Source: an uncultured Pelagibacteraceae bacterium
Lineage (GTDB): Bacteria; Pseudomonadota; Alphaproteobacteria; Pelagibacterales; Pelagibacteraceae
DNA: 64,000 bases
Direction of reading: 5' to 3'
Assembly (NCBI GenBank): GCA_902617025.1
Contig: CACMVB010000002.1
Span: 124,001 to 188,000, forward strand
The notes beneath the pieces are model-generated. The model was not told the origin of the DNA. It worked only from the letters and a program-made list of their open reading frames with translations, and searched no databases. Both the position numbers and the translations under genes were made by a program. Within the stretch, counting starts at the first letter, position 1, and each line of letters begins with the position of its first letter. This document shows, one piece after another, positions 8,619 through 17,106 of the stretch.

Positions 8619-8816
8619 ATGAAAAAAAAGTTAAAAAAAAACGAAAAGAAAAAGAAAAAAATACTAAAATCAATCGATAAGCTTAAAAATAAGATAAGCA
8701 CTAAACAAAAAAAACTATCAAAGATTGATCTAAAGATAGCTAGTATCGAGAAAAAAATCGCTGAAAAAAGAGCTAACAAAAATAAAGAACCTATCACAGC
8801 ATCTTTAAATAATTAG
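8619..8816 (+). CDS. Small lysine-rich coiled-coil protein
   Basis: A 65-residue protein, about half lysine in its first 35 residues, with heptad-like spacing (IDKLKNKIS, LSKIDLKIASIEKKIAEK) suggesting one helix or a coiled coil. A strong ribosome site GGAGG ends six bases before the ATG, and a terminator follows directly, so this is probably a real gene despite its low complexity. The charge would suit binding to nucleic acid or the ribosome. No family recognised. Confidence 0.65.
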   Translation: MKKKLKKNEKKKKKILKSIDKLKNKISTKQKKLSKIDLKIASIEKKIAEKRANKNKEPITASLNN

Positions 8817-8835
8817 TTTATAAAGAAATTAAATG

Positions 8836-8859
8836 CCCCTGATTTAAAAATATCAGGGG
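8836..8859. terminator. Bidirectional terminator between convergent genes
   Basis: CCCCTGAT / ATCAGGGG, an 8-bp perfect stem with an 8-base loop, followed by a T-rich run in the plus direction. It lies between the lysine-rich gene ending at 8816 and the SMR-family gene ending at 8861 on the other strand. Confidence 0.8.
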
Positions 8860-8860
8860 T

Positions 8861-9205
8861 TTACTTTAATTTACCAAAAAGGTTTAAAAGTATTACTCCT
8901 GAAATAATCAAAATTAATCCAACAATTCCATAAAGATTAGGAGTCTGATTGTATTTAAATATTCCAAATAATGTAACTGCAGTTATCGTTAACGCTCCAT
9001 AAGTCGCATAAGTAAATCCAACAGGTATTATAGTCATTGCTCTAGATAAACAAAAAATACAAACAACAATACTTGTGATGCAAAAAATTGTTGGTGTGAG
9101 CTTGGTAAAACTTTCTGTAGTTTTTAAAAAACCGTTAGTGGCAATGCCTGTAATGATAGCTAAAATTAAATAAATATATCCACTAAATAAACTTATACTT
9201 TTCAT
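8861..9205 (-). CDS. SMR-family small membrane protein lacking the essential glutamate
   Basis: A 114-residue, four-helix protein that aligns along its whole length with EmrE-type small multidrug transporters (YIYL-AI-...FTKLTPTI; IPVGFTYATYGALTI; GIVGLILIISGVILLNLF). The glutamate of helix 1 that binds proton and substrate (EmrE Glu14) is Gly20 here, in AIITGIATNG; I checked this codon (GGC). It may be a lipid or polyisoprenoid flippase-like homologue or a non-transporting partner. It overlaps the preceding NDUFA9-like gene by 4 bases (ATGA), so the two are co-transcribed. Confidence 0.8.
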   Translation of the reverse strand: MKSISLFSGYIYLILAIITGIATNGFLKTTESFTKLTPTIFCITSIVVCIFCLSRAMTIIPVGFTYATYGALTITAVTLFGIFKYNQTPNLYGIVGLILIISGVILLNLFGKLK

Positions 9206-10146
9206 TGTGCTTTAGCGAACTGGCCGCCGTCTTTATATCTCCATAACCATTTTTTCATCTCCTCTTCAACATCTGTTGGATCTATATCAAGATCTTTTAA
9301 TTTTAGATGATTATTGGAAACAACATTATCTGCTTCAGATAAAATTTCGCATTGGTCTCTTGTTAAAATCGGAGGGAATGGAAGTAAATCCGTTATAGTG
9401 CTCTGTATTTTTGCAATAGGCATTGGCATTTCAACAACGAACCTTTTTTTGTTAATAGTTGATAAAATTGACTTAACCATATCCCCAAAACTAATTACTT
9501 TTGGTCCTCCAATTTCATAAATTTTACCTTCGTTATTTTTAATTTCAATTGCTTTTAAAATAGAGCTTACGACATCTGAAACTAATATTGGTTGAAACTT
9601 ATAATTTTTTCCAACAACTGGAATTACAGGCAATATACTTAATTTTGAAAAAAGATTGGTAAAATTATCTTCGGGGCCACATACTACACTTGGTCTAATA
9701 ATTACTGTTTTTTTAAAATTCTCTATTGCTTTTTGCTCTCCAAAAAATTTTGATTTTTGATATAGAGATTTTGATTTATCATTAGCTCCAATAGCACTAA
9801 CATGGATAAATTTTTTGACATCTGTCTCTGAACAAATCTTAGATATAGCTTCAGGAATTTTTGAGTGAATATTAAAAAATTTTTGTTTTCTTGTCTCAAA
9901 AAGAATACCAATCAAATTTATTACTACATCAGAGTTCTTAATAGCCTCTTTTAAATCTTTGAAATTATTTGGATTCCAATCTAGTAACTCTATAGCCCCG
10001 GGAGTAGCTTGAGTCTTTAAATAACCTTTCTGAAAGGGTTTTCGTGTTGTTACGATACATCTAAAGTTTTTCTTGGTCAAATTTCGAACAAGATATCTAC
10101 CTATAAAACCCCCGCCACCTAAAATTGTGCAAATTCGATTTTTCAT
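9202..10146 (-). CDS. NDUFA9-like NAD(P)-binding protein (complex I 39-kDa subunit homologue)
   Basis: An atypical short-chain dehydrogenase fold. The dinucleotide-binding motif GGGGFIGRYLVRNL starts at about residue 9, followed by NLIGILFE and the Y-x3-K-like YQKSKFFGE. This matches the alphaproteobacterial homologues of the mitochondrial complex I subunit NDUFA9, which bind NADPH and are linked to ubiquinone or complex I biogenesis. Only 17 bases separate its start from that of the divergent rnd gene, so promoters must lie inside coding DNA. General NAD-epimerase activity is the alternative. Confidence 0.85.
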   Translation of the reverse strand: MKNRICTILGGGGFIGRYLVRNLTKKNFRCIVTTRKPFQKGYLKTQATPGAIELLDWNPNNFKDLKEAIKNSDVVINLIGILFETRKQKFFNIHSKIPEAISKICSETDVKKFIHVSAIGANDKSKSLYQKSKFFGEQKAIENFKKTVIIRPSVVCGPEDNFTNLFSKLSILPVIPVVGKNYKFQPILVSDVVSSILKAIEIKNNEGKIYEIGGPKVISFGDMVKSILSTINKKRFVVEMPMPIAKIQSTITDLLPFPPILTRDQCEILSEADNVVSNNHLKLKDLDIDPTDVEEEMKKWLWRYKDGGQFAKAQ

Positions 10147-10163
10147 GGTATTTAGACTTATAT

Positions 10164-10787
10164 ATGAAAATTATTAAGATTAAAGGGGACATAACATCAG
10201 ACGTCGCAAGCTCATTCAAAGATAGTATCGCGATCGATACTGAGGCTACTGGCCTTCAAATACCAGAACGTGACAAATTAAGTTTAATTCAAATTTGTGA
10301 TGAGAAATTAAACGTATTTATTATTCAGCCAAATAAAAACGATTTTAAAGCTCCAAATTTAGTTTCAGTTTTAGAAAATGAAAAGGTTTTAAAAATCGGT
10401 CATTTTTTAAGATTCGATAAAAATGCTTTAGAATATTTTCTTAAGTGTAAAATAAAAAATATTTTTGATACTAAAATCGCATCTAAAATAGTAAGAACTT
10501 ATACAGATACACACGGATTAAAAAATTTAGTTCAAGAATTTTGTAATAAATCTTTAGATAAAAGACAAGGAAGCAGCGATTGGAATAAAGATATCAATGA
10601 TTTATCTGATAAACAATTAGAATACGCTGCTAATGATGTAATTTATTTACATAGAATAAAATTAGAACTTGAAAAAATGCTTCTTAGAGAAAAAAGAATG
10701 GAAATATTCAAAAGATGTTTAGCTTTTTTAGATACCAGAGTAGAATTAGATCAAAAAGGATTTAAAGAGGATATCTTTGAACACTGA
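10164..10787 (+). CDS. rnd: Ribonuclease D (3'-5' exonuclease)
   Basis: A DEDD-type 3'-5' exonuclease acting in tRNA and other RNA 3' maturation. Motifs are AIDTEATGLQIP (D-x-E), GHFLRFDKNAL and YAANDVIYLHRI. At 207 residues it is the short alphaproteobacterial form without the HRDC domains of E. coli RNase D. The ATG at 10164 fits the family; an upstream reading frame start lies inside the divergent gene. Its TGA overlaps the kdsD start by one base (TGATG), heading a long plus-strand operon. Confidence 0.92.
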   Translation: MKIIKIKGDITSDVASSFKDSIAIDTEATGLQIPERDKLSLIQICDEKLNVFIIQPNKNDFKAPNLVSVLENEKVLKIGHFLRFDKNALEYFLKCKIKNIFDTKIASKIVRTYTDTHGLKNLVQEFCNKSLDKRQGSSDWNKDINDLSDKQLEYAANDVIYLHRIKLELEKMLLREKRMEIFKRCLAFLDTRVELDQKGFKEDIFEH

Positions 10788-11764
10788 TGAAAAACAAAAA
10801 TTACATATCTAAAGCCAAAAACTCGGCTAATATTCAAATCAATGAGTTAAAAAAGATAAAAAAAGTTTTTAATAATTCTTTTGTAAAAGCTGTTGATCTT
10901 ATCTCGAATTGTAAAGGAAAAATCATATTTGCTGGAATAGGTAAATCAGGTCTTATTGCTAGAAAAATATCTGCAACTTTTTCAAGTGTTGGTATACCAA
11001 GTTTTTTTTGTGACCCTGCACAAGCTTTACATGGTGATATGGGACAAATAGAAAAAAAAGATATTTTAATTATATTTTCTTATTCTGGAAATACTGCTGA
11101 GTTAACAAAAATGTTAAGATATGCAAATAGGTTTGGGATTAAAATAATCGGAGTTGCATCAAAACCTGACAGTATTCTTTTAAAAGCGAGTGATATAAAA
11201 TTAATTCTTCCAAAAGTAAAAGAGGCTGATGTTACAGGTATGGTTCCAACAACTAGCACTACAATGAGTTTAGTTTTAGGAGATTGTTTGGCAACAACAA
11301 TTATGAGTCAAAAAAGATTTTCAAAGGAAAAATTTAAAGTTTTTCACCCCGGGGGAAATATTGGAAACTCTTTATTATTAGCAAAAGATATAATGATATC
11401 CGGTAAAAAAATGCCAGTGATTAACCATAAAAAAAATTTCAAAGAGGCTTTGAAAACTATGAATCAGAAAAACTTAGGTATACTAGTATTGTTAAAAAAC
11501 AAACACATTTACGGTTTAGTTACTGATGGAGATTTAAGACGAGAATTAAAAAATTATTCTACGAATAAAAAGTTAAGTAAATTTATGACCAAAAACCCTT
11601 TAGTTGTTAATGAAAATATGCCTGCTTCTAAAGCATTGGCTATAATGAATGAAAAAAAAATAACAAGTTTGTTGGTGGTTTCAGACAAACACCTTAATAA
11701 ATCTAATAAGATACTCAAAGGAATTATTCATATTCATTTTTTGTTACAAACTGGAATAAAATGA
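10787..11764 (+). CDS. kdsD: Arabinose-5-phosphate isomerase KdsD
   Basis: Converts ribulose 5-phosphate to arabinose 5-phosphate, the first step to Kdo for lipopolysaccharide. A SIS domain covers about residues 35-170 (GIGKSGLIARKISATFSSVG; SYSGNTAEL), followed by two CBS domains (about 200-325, with KNLGILVLL and MNEKKITSLLVV). Length and architecture match KdsD/KpsF. It overlaps lptC by 4 bases, consistent with envelope biogenesis. Confidence 0.95.
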   Translation: MKNKNYISKAKNSANIQINELKKIKKVFNNSFVKAVDLISNCKGKIIFAGIGKSGLIARKISATFSSVGIPSFFCDPAQALHGDMGQIEKKDILIIFSYSGNTAELTKMLRYANRFGIKIIGVASKPDSILLKASDIKLILPKVKEADVTGMVPTTSTTMSLVLGDCLATTIMSQKRFSKEKFKVFHPGGNIGNSLLLAKDIMISGKKMPVINHKKNFKEALKTMNQKNLGILVLLKNKHIYGLVTDGDLRRELKNYSTNKKLSKFMTKNPLVVNENMPASKALAIMNEKKITSLLVVSDKHLNKSNKILKGIIHIHFLLQTGIK

Positions 11765-12372
11765 TAGATAGAAAAAAGAAATTAAGGATAACTCAGATTA
11801 CATTGTTAATACTTGGAAGTATAATAATTTTTTATACTTATTTAAATACAGATAAACAAAACAAAACTAAAGAAATAATTATCTCTGAAGAAACAAAAAA
11901 AAAAATAGATAAACAATTTTCCAATCAAACTGAAAATAGCGATATATTTTATAACATTGAGTATTCAGGTTTAGATTTAGCTGGTAATAGGTATGTTTTA
12001 AAATCTGAGGAAGCATACAATGATAAAGATAACCCAGAAGTAGTTAATATGAAATTAGTTAAGGCTTTCTTTTATTTTAAAGATGGCACTTTTCTAGAAG
12101 TTAAATCTGATAAAGGAATTTATAATAATAAAACGCTTGATATGAATTTTGTAGGAAATATTAGAGCAAATTATGATGGAAGTGAGCTTCTAGCACAAAA
12201 TGCAAACTACTCAAACTCAAATGGTTTTTTAACGATTACTGAAAGTGTTAAAATTAAAGATATCAGAGGGACAATAGTTGCAGATAAGCTCTTATTTGAT
12301 ATAAAAAAACAAAAATTAAATATTGAGTCATTTAATGATAAAAAGGTAAACGCAAAAGTAAATTTAAAATGA
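11761..12372 (+). CDS. lptC: LPS export protein LptC
   Basis: A 203-residue bitopic inner-membrane protein with one helix (about 12-29) and a periplasmic beta-jellyroll rich in short strands (KSDKGIYNNKTLDMNFVGNI; AQNANYSNSNGFLTI). It is part of the LptB2FGC complex that drives lipopolysaccharide toward the outer membrane. Sequence identity is low, as usual for LptC, so the call also rests on its place between kdsD and lptB. The gene usually found here, lptA, is absent between lptC and lptB. Confidence 0.88.
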   Translation: MIDRKKKLRITQITLLILGSIIIFYTYLNTDKQNKTKEIIISEETKKKIDKQFSNQTENSDIFYNIEYSGLDLAGNRYVLKSEEAYNDKDNPEVVNMKLVKAFFYFKDGTFLEVKSDKGIYNNKTLDMNFVGNIRANYDGSELLAQNANYSNSNGFLTITESVKIKDIRGTIVADKLLFDIKKQKLNIESFNDKKVNAKVNLK

Positions 12373-13124
12373 AAAAAGGTTTTAGAATTTTAAAGTTCAA
12401 AAAAGACAAACCAATATTTGAGGTAAAAGATATAAGTAAGTCGTTTGACGGTAGACCTATTTTAAAGAAGCTCTCGCTTAAAGTTTATCCAGGGGAATGT
12501 GTTGGTGTGCTTGGCCCTAACGGCTGCGGAAAAACAACTCTATTTTCAATGTGTATAGGTGAGCAAAATGTTGACAACGGAAAAATTTTTTTAAATAGTA
12601 AATCTATAGAACAAATACCGATTCATCTTAGGTCAAAAGAAGGTTTAGGTTACCTACCTCAACAAAGAAGTGTATTTAATATGTCTGTTTACGACAATGT
12701 GTTAGGAATCGCACAAATTTCTATAAAAGGCACAGAAAATCAAAAAGCTATAACTGAGAAACTTCTTGATGAGTTTAATTTGCAACACTTGAGAACTTTA
12801 AATGCTTCAGTTTTGTCTGGTGGTGAAATTAGGAGACTAATGATGGCTAGAGTAATGATCAACAAACCAAAAATTGTTTTATTAGATGAACCTTTGGCAG
12901 CTTTAGATCCTTTAGTCATTCAAGATATTCAAAAATATATTTTAAAAATTCAATCAAATGGAACTGCAATATTAGTAACTGATCATAATGTTAAAAATTT
13001 ATTTGATATTACAGATAGAAGTTACGTTTTAGGTGAAAATACAATTATAGCTGAAGGGACTTCTAGAGAGTTGCTAAAATCTTCTAAAGCAATTGAGCAT
13101 TATTTTGGTTCTCAGTTTTCTTAA
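12369..13124 (+). CDS. lptB: LPS export ABC transporter ATP-binding protein LptB
   Basis: Cytoplasmic ATPase of the LPS extractor. Walker A is GPNGCGKTT, the Q-loop region is GYLPQQRSVF, the signature is LSGGEIRR and Walker B is IVLLDEPLAALDP, followed by the H-loop in TDHN. Length 251 is normal with a short basic N-terminal extension. It overlaps lptC by 4 bases. Confidence 0.95.
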   Translation: MKKGFRILKFKKDKPIFEVKDISKSFDGRPILKKLSLKVYPGECVGVLGPNGCGKTTLFSMCIGEQNVDNGKIFLNSKSIEQIPIHLRSKEGLGYLPQQRSVFNMSVYDNVLGIAQISIKGTENQKAITEKLLDEFNLQHLRTLNASVLSGGEIRRLMMARVMINKPKIVLLDEPLAALDPLVIQDIQKYILKIQSNGTAILVTDHNVKNLFDITDRSYVLGENTIIAEGTSRELLKSSKAIEHYFGSQFS

Positions 13125-13127
13125 ATA

Positions 13128-14474
13128 ATGCCATCAAAAAGTTTTAATTTAAATATTAATAAAAAAATACCTCCATTTTCAAAAACAATTAACGTTGACT
13201 CAGACAAGTCCATATCCATTAGAAGTTTTTTGATTGGTGCGATAAGTAGGAATATTACGTCAACTACAAACGTCTTAGAGTCTGAAGATGTATTATCTAC
13301 TATAAATTGTCTTAAAAAATTGGGAGTTAAAATTAAAAAAAAAAAATCAAAAAACTATCAGATTTATGGTAAAGGGTTGGGTTCGTTAACAACCAAAAAT
13401 AATGCTCAATTATTCTTTGGAAACTCTGGGACATTAGCTAGACTTTTAATTGGAATTTTATCAACTACACCTAATATTAAAGCTAAGATTAAAGGTGACA
13501 AATCTTTGAATAAAAGAAGTATGAAAAAATTAATTTTATTAATGTCAGAATTTGGGGCAACTTTTTTACCTAAGAATAAATTCAATTTTCCTTTAAAATT
13601 AATTTCAACTCAAATGCCTATTGGAATTCAATATGAAGCAGGCATTTCAGCTCAATTGAAAAGCGCGGTAATACTAGCGGGACTCAATTCTTACGGAAAT
13701 ACTGAAATTATTGAGAATGAGCGAAGCAGAAATCATACTGAGAATATGCTTTCAAAAAATTCTCAAGCAATTAAAATTTACCAGAATAGAAAAAAAATAA
13801 TTAAAATTTTTGGAAAAAAATTCTTAAATCCATTAAGTATAAACGTTCCAGGTGATCCTTCTTCAGCAGCATTTTTTACAGCGTTAACTTTACTTAATTC
13901 AAAATCAAATTTAATAATTAAAAACGTTGGTTTAAATTCAACAAGAACTGGTTTTTATAGGTTACTGAAAAAGTATGGTGCGAATATTAAGTTTAAAAAT
14001 CTAAAAATTAAAGATAAGGAGCCAAGAGGAAATATTGTTGTGAAAAGTTGTAATCTAAAACCCATCAAAGCTTCAAAAGAATACTATGTAAATTCTACTG
14101 ATGAGTATCCGATCTTATTCGTTATAGCTGCTTTAACAAAAGGAATTTCTGTATTTAAAGGTATTAAAGATTTGGCTAATAAGGAAAGTAATCGTATTAA
14201 GGAAATGCAAAATTTATTAAATCAAATTGGTATCAAAACTAAAGCTGGTAATGACCAGTTAAAAATTTTTGGGAAAGGGTTAATTGATGCCAGTGAAAGA
14301 AAAATCAAAATATCGAACTTGGGTGATCACCGTATATGTATGTCTGCGTTCATTTTATCGATTTTGACGGGTGCTAAAACTACCATAAAAAATTTTGATA
14401 CTGTCTTTACTTCTTCGCCATCCTTTCTAAAAATAATGAAATCTCTAGGAGCAAAATTTGAAATACAAAATTAA
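13128..14474 (+). CDS. aroA: 3-phosphoshikimate 1-carboxyvinyltransferase (EPSP synthase)
   Basis: Shikimate-pathway enzyme joining phosphoenolpyruvate to shikimate 3-phosphate. The DKSISIR motif with the key Lys and Arg is present, as are GNSGTLARLL, the catalytic-Asp region STDEYPILFVIAAL, KESNRIKEM and LGDHRICMS. The usual PG before DKS is DS, and the usual KESDR is KESNR, both modest departures. GNSGT resembles class II (glyphosate-tolerant) enzymes, but tolerance cannot be claimed. It overlaps cmk by 17 bases. Confidence 0.93.
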   Translation: MPSKSFNLNINKKIPPFSKTINVDSDKSISIRSFLIGAISRNITSTTNVLESEDVLSTINCLKKLGVKIKKKKSKNYQIYGKGLGSLTTKNNAQLFFGNSGTLARLLIGILSTTPNIKAKIKGDKSLNKRSMKKLILLMSEFGATFLPKNKFNFPLKLISTQMPIGIQYEAGISAQLKSAVILAGLNSYGNTEIIENERSRNHTENMLSKNSQAIKIYQNRKKIIKIFGKKFLNPLSINVPGDPSSAAFFTALTLLNSKSNLIIKNVGLNSTRTGFYRLLKKYGANIKFKNLKIKDKEPRGNIVVKSCNLKPIKASKEYYVNSTDEYPILFVIAALTKGISVFKGIKDLANKESNRIKEMQNLLNQIGIKTKAGNDQLKIFGKGLIDASERKIKISNLGDHRICMSAFILSILTGAKTTIKNFDTVFTSSPSFLKIMKSLGAKFEIQN

Positions 14475-15102
14475 AAAATTTCAAATTTCATGTGACGGTG
14501 GAGCAGCTACTGGGAAATCTACTGGCGCGAGGATGATCTCAAAAAAATATAACTTGAATTTTTTATCTTCAGGACTTCTTTATAGATATGCAAGTTATTT
14601 GATTATTATGTATAATCCAAAAAATAAAATTGGTTTTTTGAAAAAAAAATTTGAAAAGTTAAAATACGAAAAACTAAAAAAAATTAATTTACATACTCCA
14701 AAAATATCAGAAAACAGCGCTATTATTGCTAAAGAAAAGAATATAAGAAACATTTTGAAAAAATTTCAAATTAATTTTTCAAAAAAACATAAAAGATGTT
14801 GCATTGAAGGTAGAGATATTTCTACAAAAATTCTTCCAAATTCTAATATTAAATTTTTTTTTAAATGCAATTTAAAAATTGCAGCAAATAGAAGATACAA
14901 AGAACTTAAAAAATTTAATAAAAAAATAAAATTAATTGACGTAAAAAAGGCCCTTAAAATAAGAAATTTATTAGACATTAAAAGAAAAAACTCCCCTTTA
15001 CTTAAACATAGAGATTCGATAGAAATCGACACCGGAAAAATGAATAAACAAACAATGTTATTAAAAATGTCTAAACACGTTGAGGAAGTGCTTAAAAAAT
15101 AA
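14458..15102 (+). CDS. cmk: Cytidylate kinase
   Basis: Phosphorylates CMP and dCMP. The P-loop is GGAATGKS near residue 14, and IEGRDISTKILP matches the family's conserved GRDI region; the Arg-rich lid follows (AANRRYKEL). The start is TTG at 14458, inside the end of aroA; no ATG lies before the P-loop. The neighbouring order aroA-cmk-rpsA is conserved in alphaproteobacteria. Length 214 is near normal. Confidence 0.92.
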   Translation: MKYKIKKFQISCDGGAATGKSTGARMISKKYNLNFLSSGLLYRYASYLIIMYNPKNKIGFLKKKFEKLKYEKLKKINLHTPKISENSAIIAKEKNIRNILKKFQINFSKKHKRCCIEGRDISTKILPNSNIKFFFKCNLKIAANRRYKELKKFNKKIKLIDVKKALKIRNLLDIKRKNSPLLKHRDSIEIDTGKMNKQTMLLKMSKHVEEVLKK

Positions 15103-16824
15103 ATGTCAACTGAGCAAGAAATTAAGAATAACAATTCATTAAAAAAAGAGTTTCAAAATCTACTAGATCAAGACTTCAAAGATAGAAAATTAAAGGAAAA
15201 CGAAATAATAAAAGCCACTGTAACTGAGATTACAAAAAGTTTTATAGTTGTTGATTGTAAAGCAAAAATGGAAGGCATGATACCTATTGAGGAATTCAAA
15301 AATGATGATGAACTAAAGAAATTAAAAGTGGGTTCTCAAATAGATGTGTATTTAGAGAGAATTGAAAGTTTTAAGGGTGAAATAATTATATCTAGAGATA
15401 AAGCAAGAAAAATGAAGGCATGGAAAAAAATGGAAAAAGTCTTCGAGACTCAAGAGGAAATGACTGGTTATATAACAGGAAAAGTTAAAGGCGGATTTAT
15501 AGCAAATGTAGAGGGCTTACCTTGTTTTATGCCGTCTTCGCAGATAGATGTGAGACCTTTAAAAAAGGTCGATCATTTAATGAATACACCTGTCAAAGTT
15601 ATTGCAACTAGAATAGATAAAACTAGAGGAAACGTTTGTGTTTCAAGAAGAGCTGTTTTAGAAAAAAGCAAAAATGCAGAAATTACCGAAGCGCTTAAAA
15701 ATATAAAAGAAAACGATGTAATTGATGATGCTATTGTAAAAGCAACTACAGATTGGGGAATTTTTTTGGATATAAACGGGATCGATGCACTTTTACACGT
15801 GTCAGACTTAAGTCATGGTAGAGTAAAGAAACCATCCGACTTAGTAACTATAGGCCAAAAATTAAAAGTTAAAATAACAAAAATAGATCCAAAGACTAAT
15901 AGGGTTTCAGCTTCAGTTAAAGCTTTAACAGAGGACCCATACGCAAATATTGAAAAGAAATATAAAGTTGGGGAATTTTATGAGGGTGTTGTAACGAAAA
16001 TTATGGATTATGGTTGCTTTGTTAAAATTGAAGATGGTGTTGAAGGATTAATCCATAATTCAGAGCTTGATTGGACGAATAGGAATGTAAAACCTAGTAA
16101 AGTTTTATCAGTCTCTCAAAATATTAAATTTAAAATCGTCAACATAGATAAAGATACTAAAAGGGTTTCTTTGTCGTATAAAGCTACTTTAGATAATCCA
16201 TGGGAAAAAATTAAAGATAAGATTAATAAAGAGGTTAAAATAAAAATTAATAATATTACAGATAAAGCTATATTTGGAGAGCTAATAGACTCAGGTTTAG
16301 CAGGAATGCTTCACTACAAAGAAATATCTTTTGATGAAAATATTGAAGACTTAAAAAAATTTAAAAAAAATGACAAACTGACAGTAAAAATAATTGAAAT
16401 AAAGGATGACAAAATAAGATTTTCTAAGAGAGCTTTAGATAAAGATCCATTAGACTGGTTTAGAGAGAATAACAAAAAAATTGGTGATGTAATCACTACC
16501 AGAATTCACGAAGTATTAAAAACTGGGGTAAAAGTATCTATTGATAAAGATAAAAAATTAATTGTGACAATTAGAAAGGCAGATTTAGCGAAAGACACAG
16601 CTGATGCAAGGCCTGAGGTGTTTTCTCGGGGTAATGTTTTAGACGCTAAAATAACTGACTTGGACTTAAAGCAAAGAAAAATAAAATTAAGCGTTAAAGC
16701 TGCTCAGATTGATGAAGAAAAATCGCTTATAGCAAAATTTGGTGAGGGAGCTACTAAATCTGGAGCTACTTTAAAAGGTATTTTTGAGAAGGCTATTGGA
16801 AAAAAAGGAAAAAAAGAAAAATAA
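15103..16824 (+). CDS. rpsA: 30S ribosomal protein S1
   Basis: RNA-binding ribosomal protein required for initiation on structured or weak Shine-Dalgarno messages. Six S1 domains can be followed, roughly at residues 35-100, 118-185, 203-272, 288-358, 374-442 and 458-532, for example ATTDWGIFLDINGIDALLHVS and VTKIMDYGCFVKIEDGVEGL. The basic C-terminal tail is typical. ATG follows the cmk stop with no gap. In a genome with few strong ribosome sites S1 is likely important, which is an inference. Confidence 0.96.
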   Translation: MSTEQEIKNNNSLKKEFQNLLDQDFKDRKLKENEIIKATVTEITKSFIVVDCKAKMEGMIPIEEFKNDDELKKLKVGSQIDVYLERIESFKGEIIISRDKARKMKAWKKMEKVFETQEEMTGYITGKVKGGFIANVEGLPCFMPSSQIDVRPLKKVDHLMNTPVKVIATRIDKTRGNVCVSRRAVLEKSKNAEITEALKNIKENDVIDDAIVKATTDWGIFLDINGIDALLHVSDLSHGRVKKPSDLVTIGQKLKVKITKIDPKTNRVSASVKALTEDPYANIEKKYKVGEFYEGVVTKIMDYGCFVKIEDGVEGLIHNSELDWTNRNVKPSKVLSVSQNIKFKIVNIDKDTKRVSLSYKATLDNPWEKIKDKINKEVKIKINNITDKAIFGELIDSGLAGMLHYKEISFDENIEDLKKFKKNDKLTVKIIEIKDDKIRFSKRALDKDPLDWFRENNKKIGDVITTRIHEVLKTGVKVSIDKDKKLIVTIRKADLAKDTADARPEVFSRGNVLDAKITDLDLKQRKIKLSVKAAQIDEEKSLIAKFGEGATKSGATLKGIFEKAIGKKGKKEK

Positions 16825-17106
16825 TTGTCACGACCGTACTTAATTAAAAAGCTTAAAGAGAAATTTCCCGACTTAAATAAATTAGAATTACAAAACATAT
16901 TAGATACATTCAATGAAAGTATAGAGAATGCTTTGAAAAATAATAAAAACGTTGAATTGAGAGGTTTTGGAACATTTTTTCTAAAAAGAATTAAAGAAAA
17001 ATTCTCAGCAAGAAATCCTAGGACGGGAGAAACAATTTATGTTCCTGAAAAAAATAAGGTAAGATTTAGACCTACAAAAAATCTTAAAGAGGTTATTAAT
17101 AAATGA
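16825..17106 (+). CDS. ihfB: Integration host factor beta subunit
   Basis: HU/IHF-family DNA-bending protein of 93 residues. The beta-arm motif is NPRTGETIYVPEKNKVRFRP and the helix region LRGFGTFFLK is typical. The start is TTG, immediately after the rpsA stop; the sequence from SRPYLIKKLKEKFPDL matches the family N-terminus. Position after rpsA favours IhfB over HU. Confidence 0.9.
   Translation: MSRPYLIKKLKEKFPDLNKLELQNILDTFNESIENALKNNKNVELRGFGTFFLKRIKEKFSARNPRTGETIYVPEKNKVRFRPTKNLKEVINK

Noticed and set aside
8591-8797. 68-aa minus-strand frame rich in Phe and Leu
   Set aside because: It is the complement of the lysine-rich gene (AAA/TTT shadow), which has the ribosome site.
10125-10163. 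Upstream extension of rnd (14 extra codons)
   Set aside because: It would overlap the divergent gene's start and does not match the family N-terminus, which begins at 10164.
14766-15134. 122-aa minus-strand frame
   Set aside because: Complement of the lysine-rich end of cmk; composition explains the open frame.
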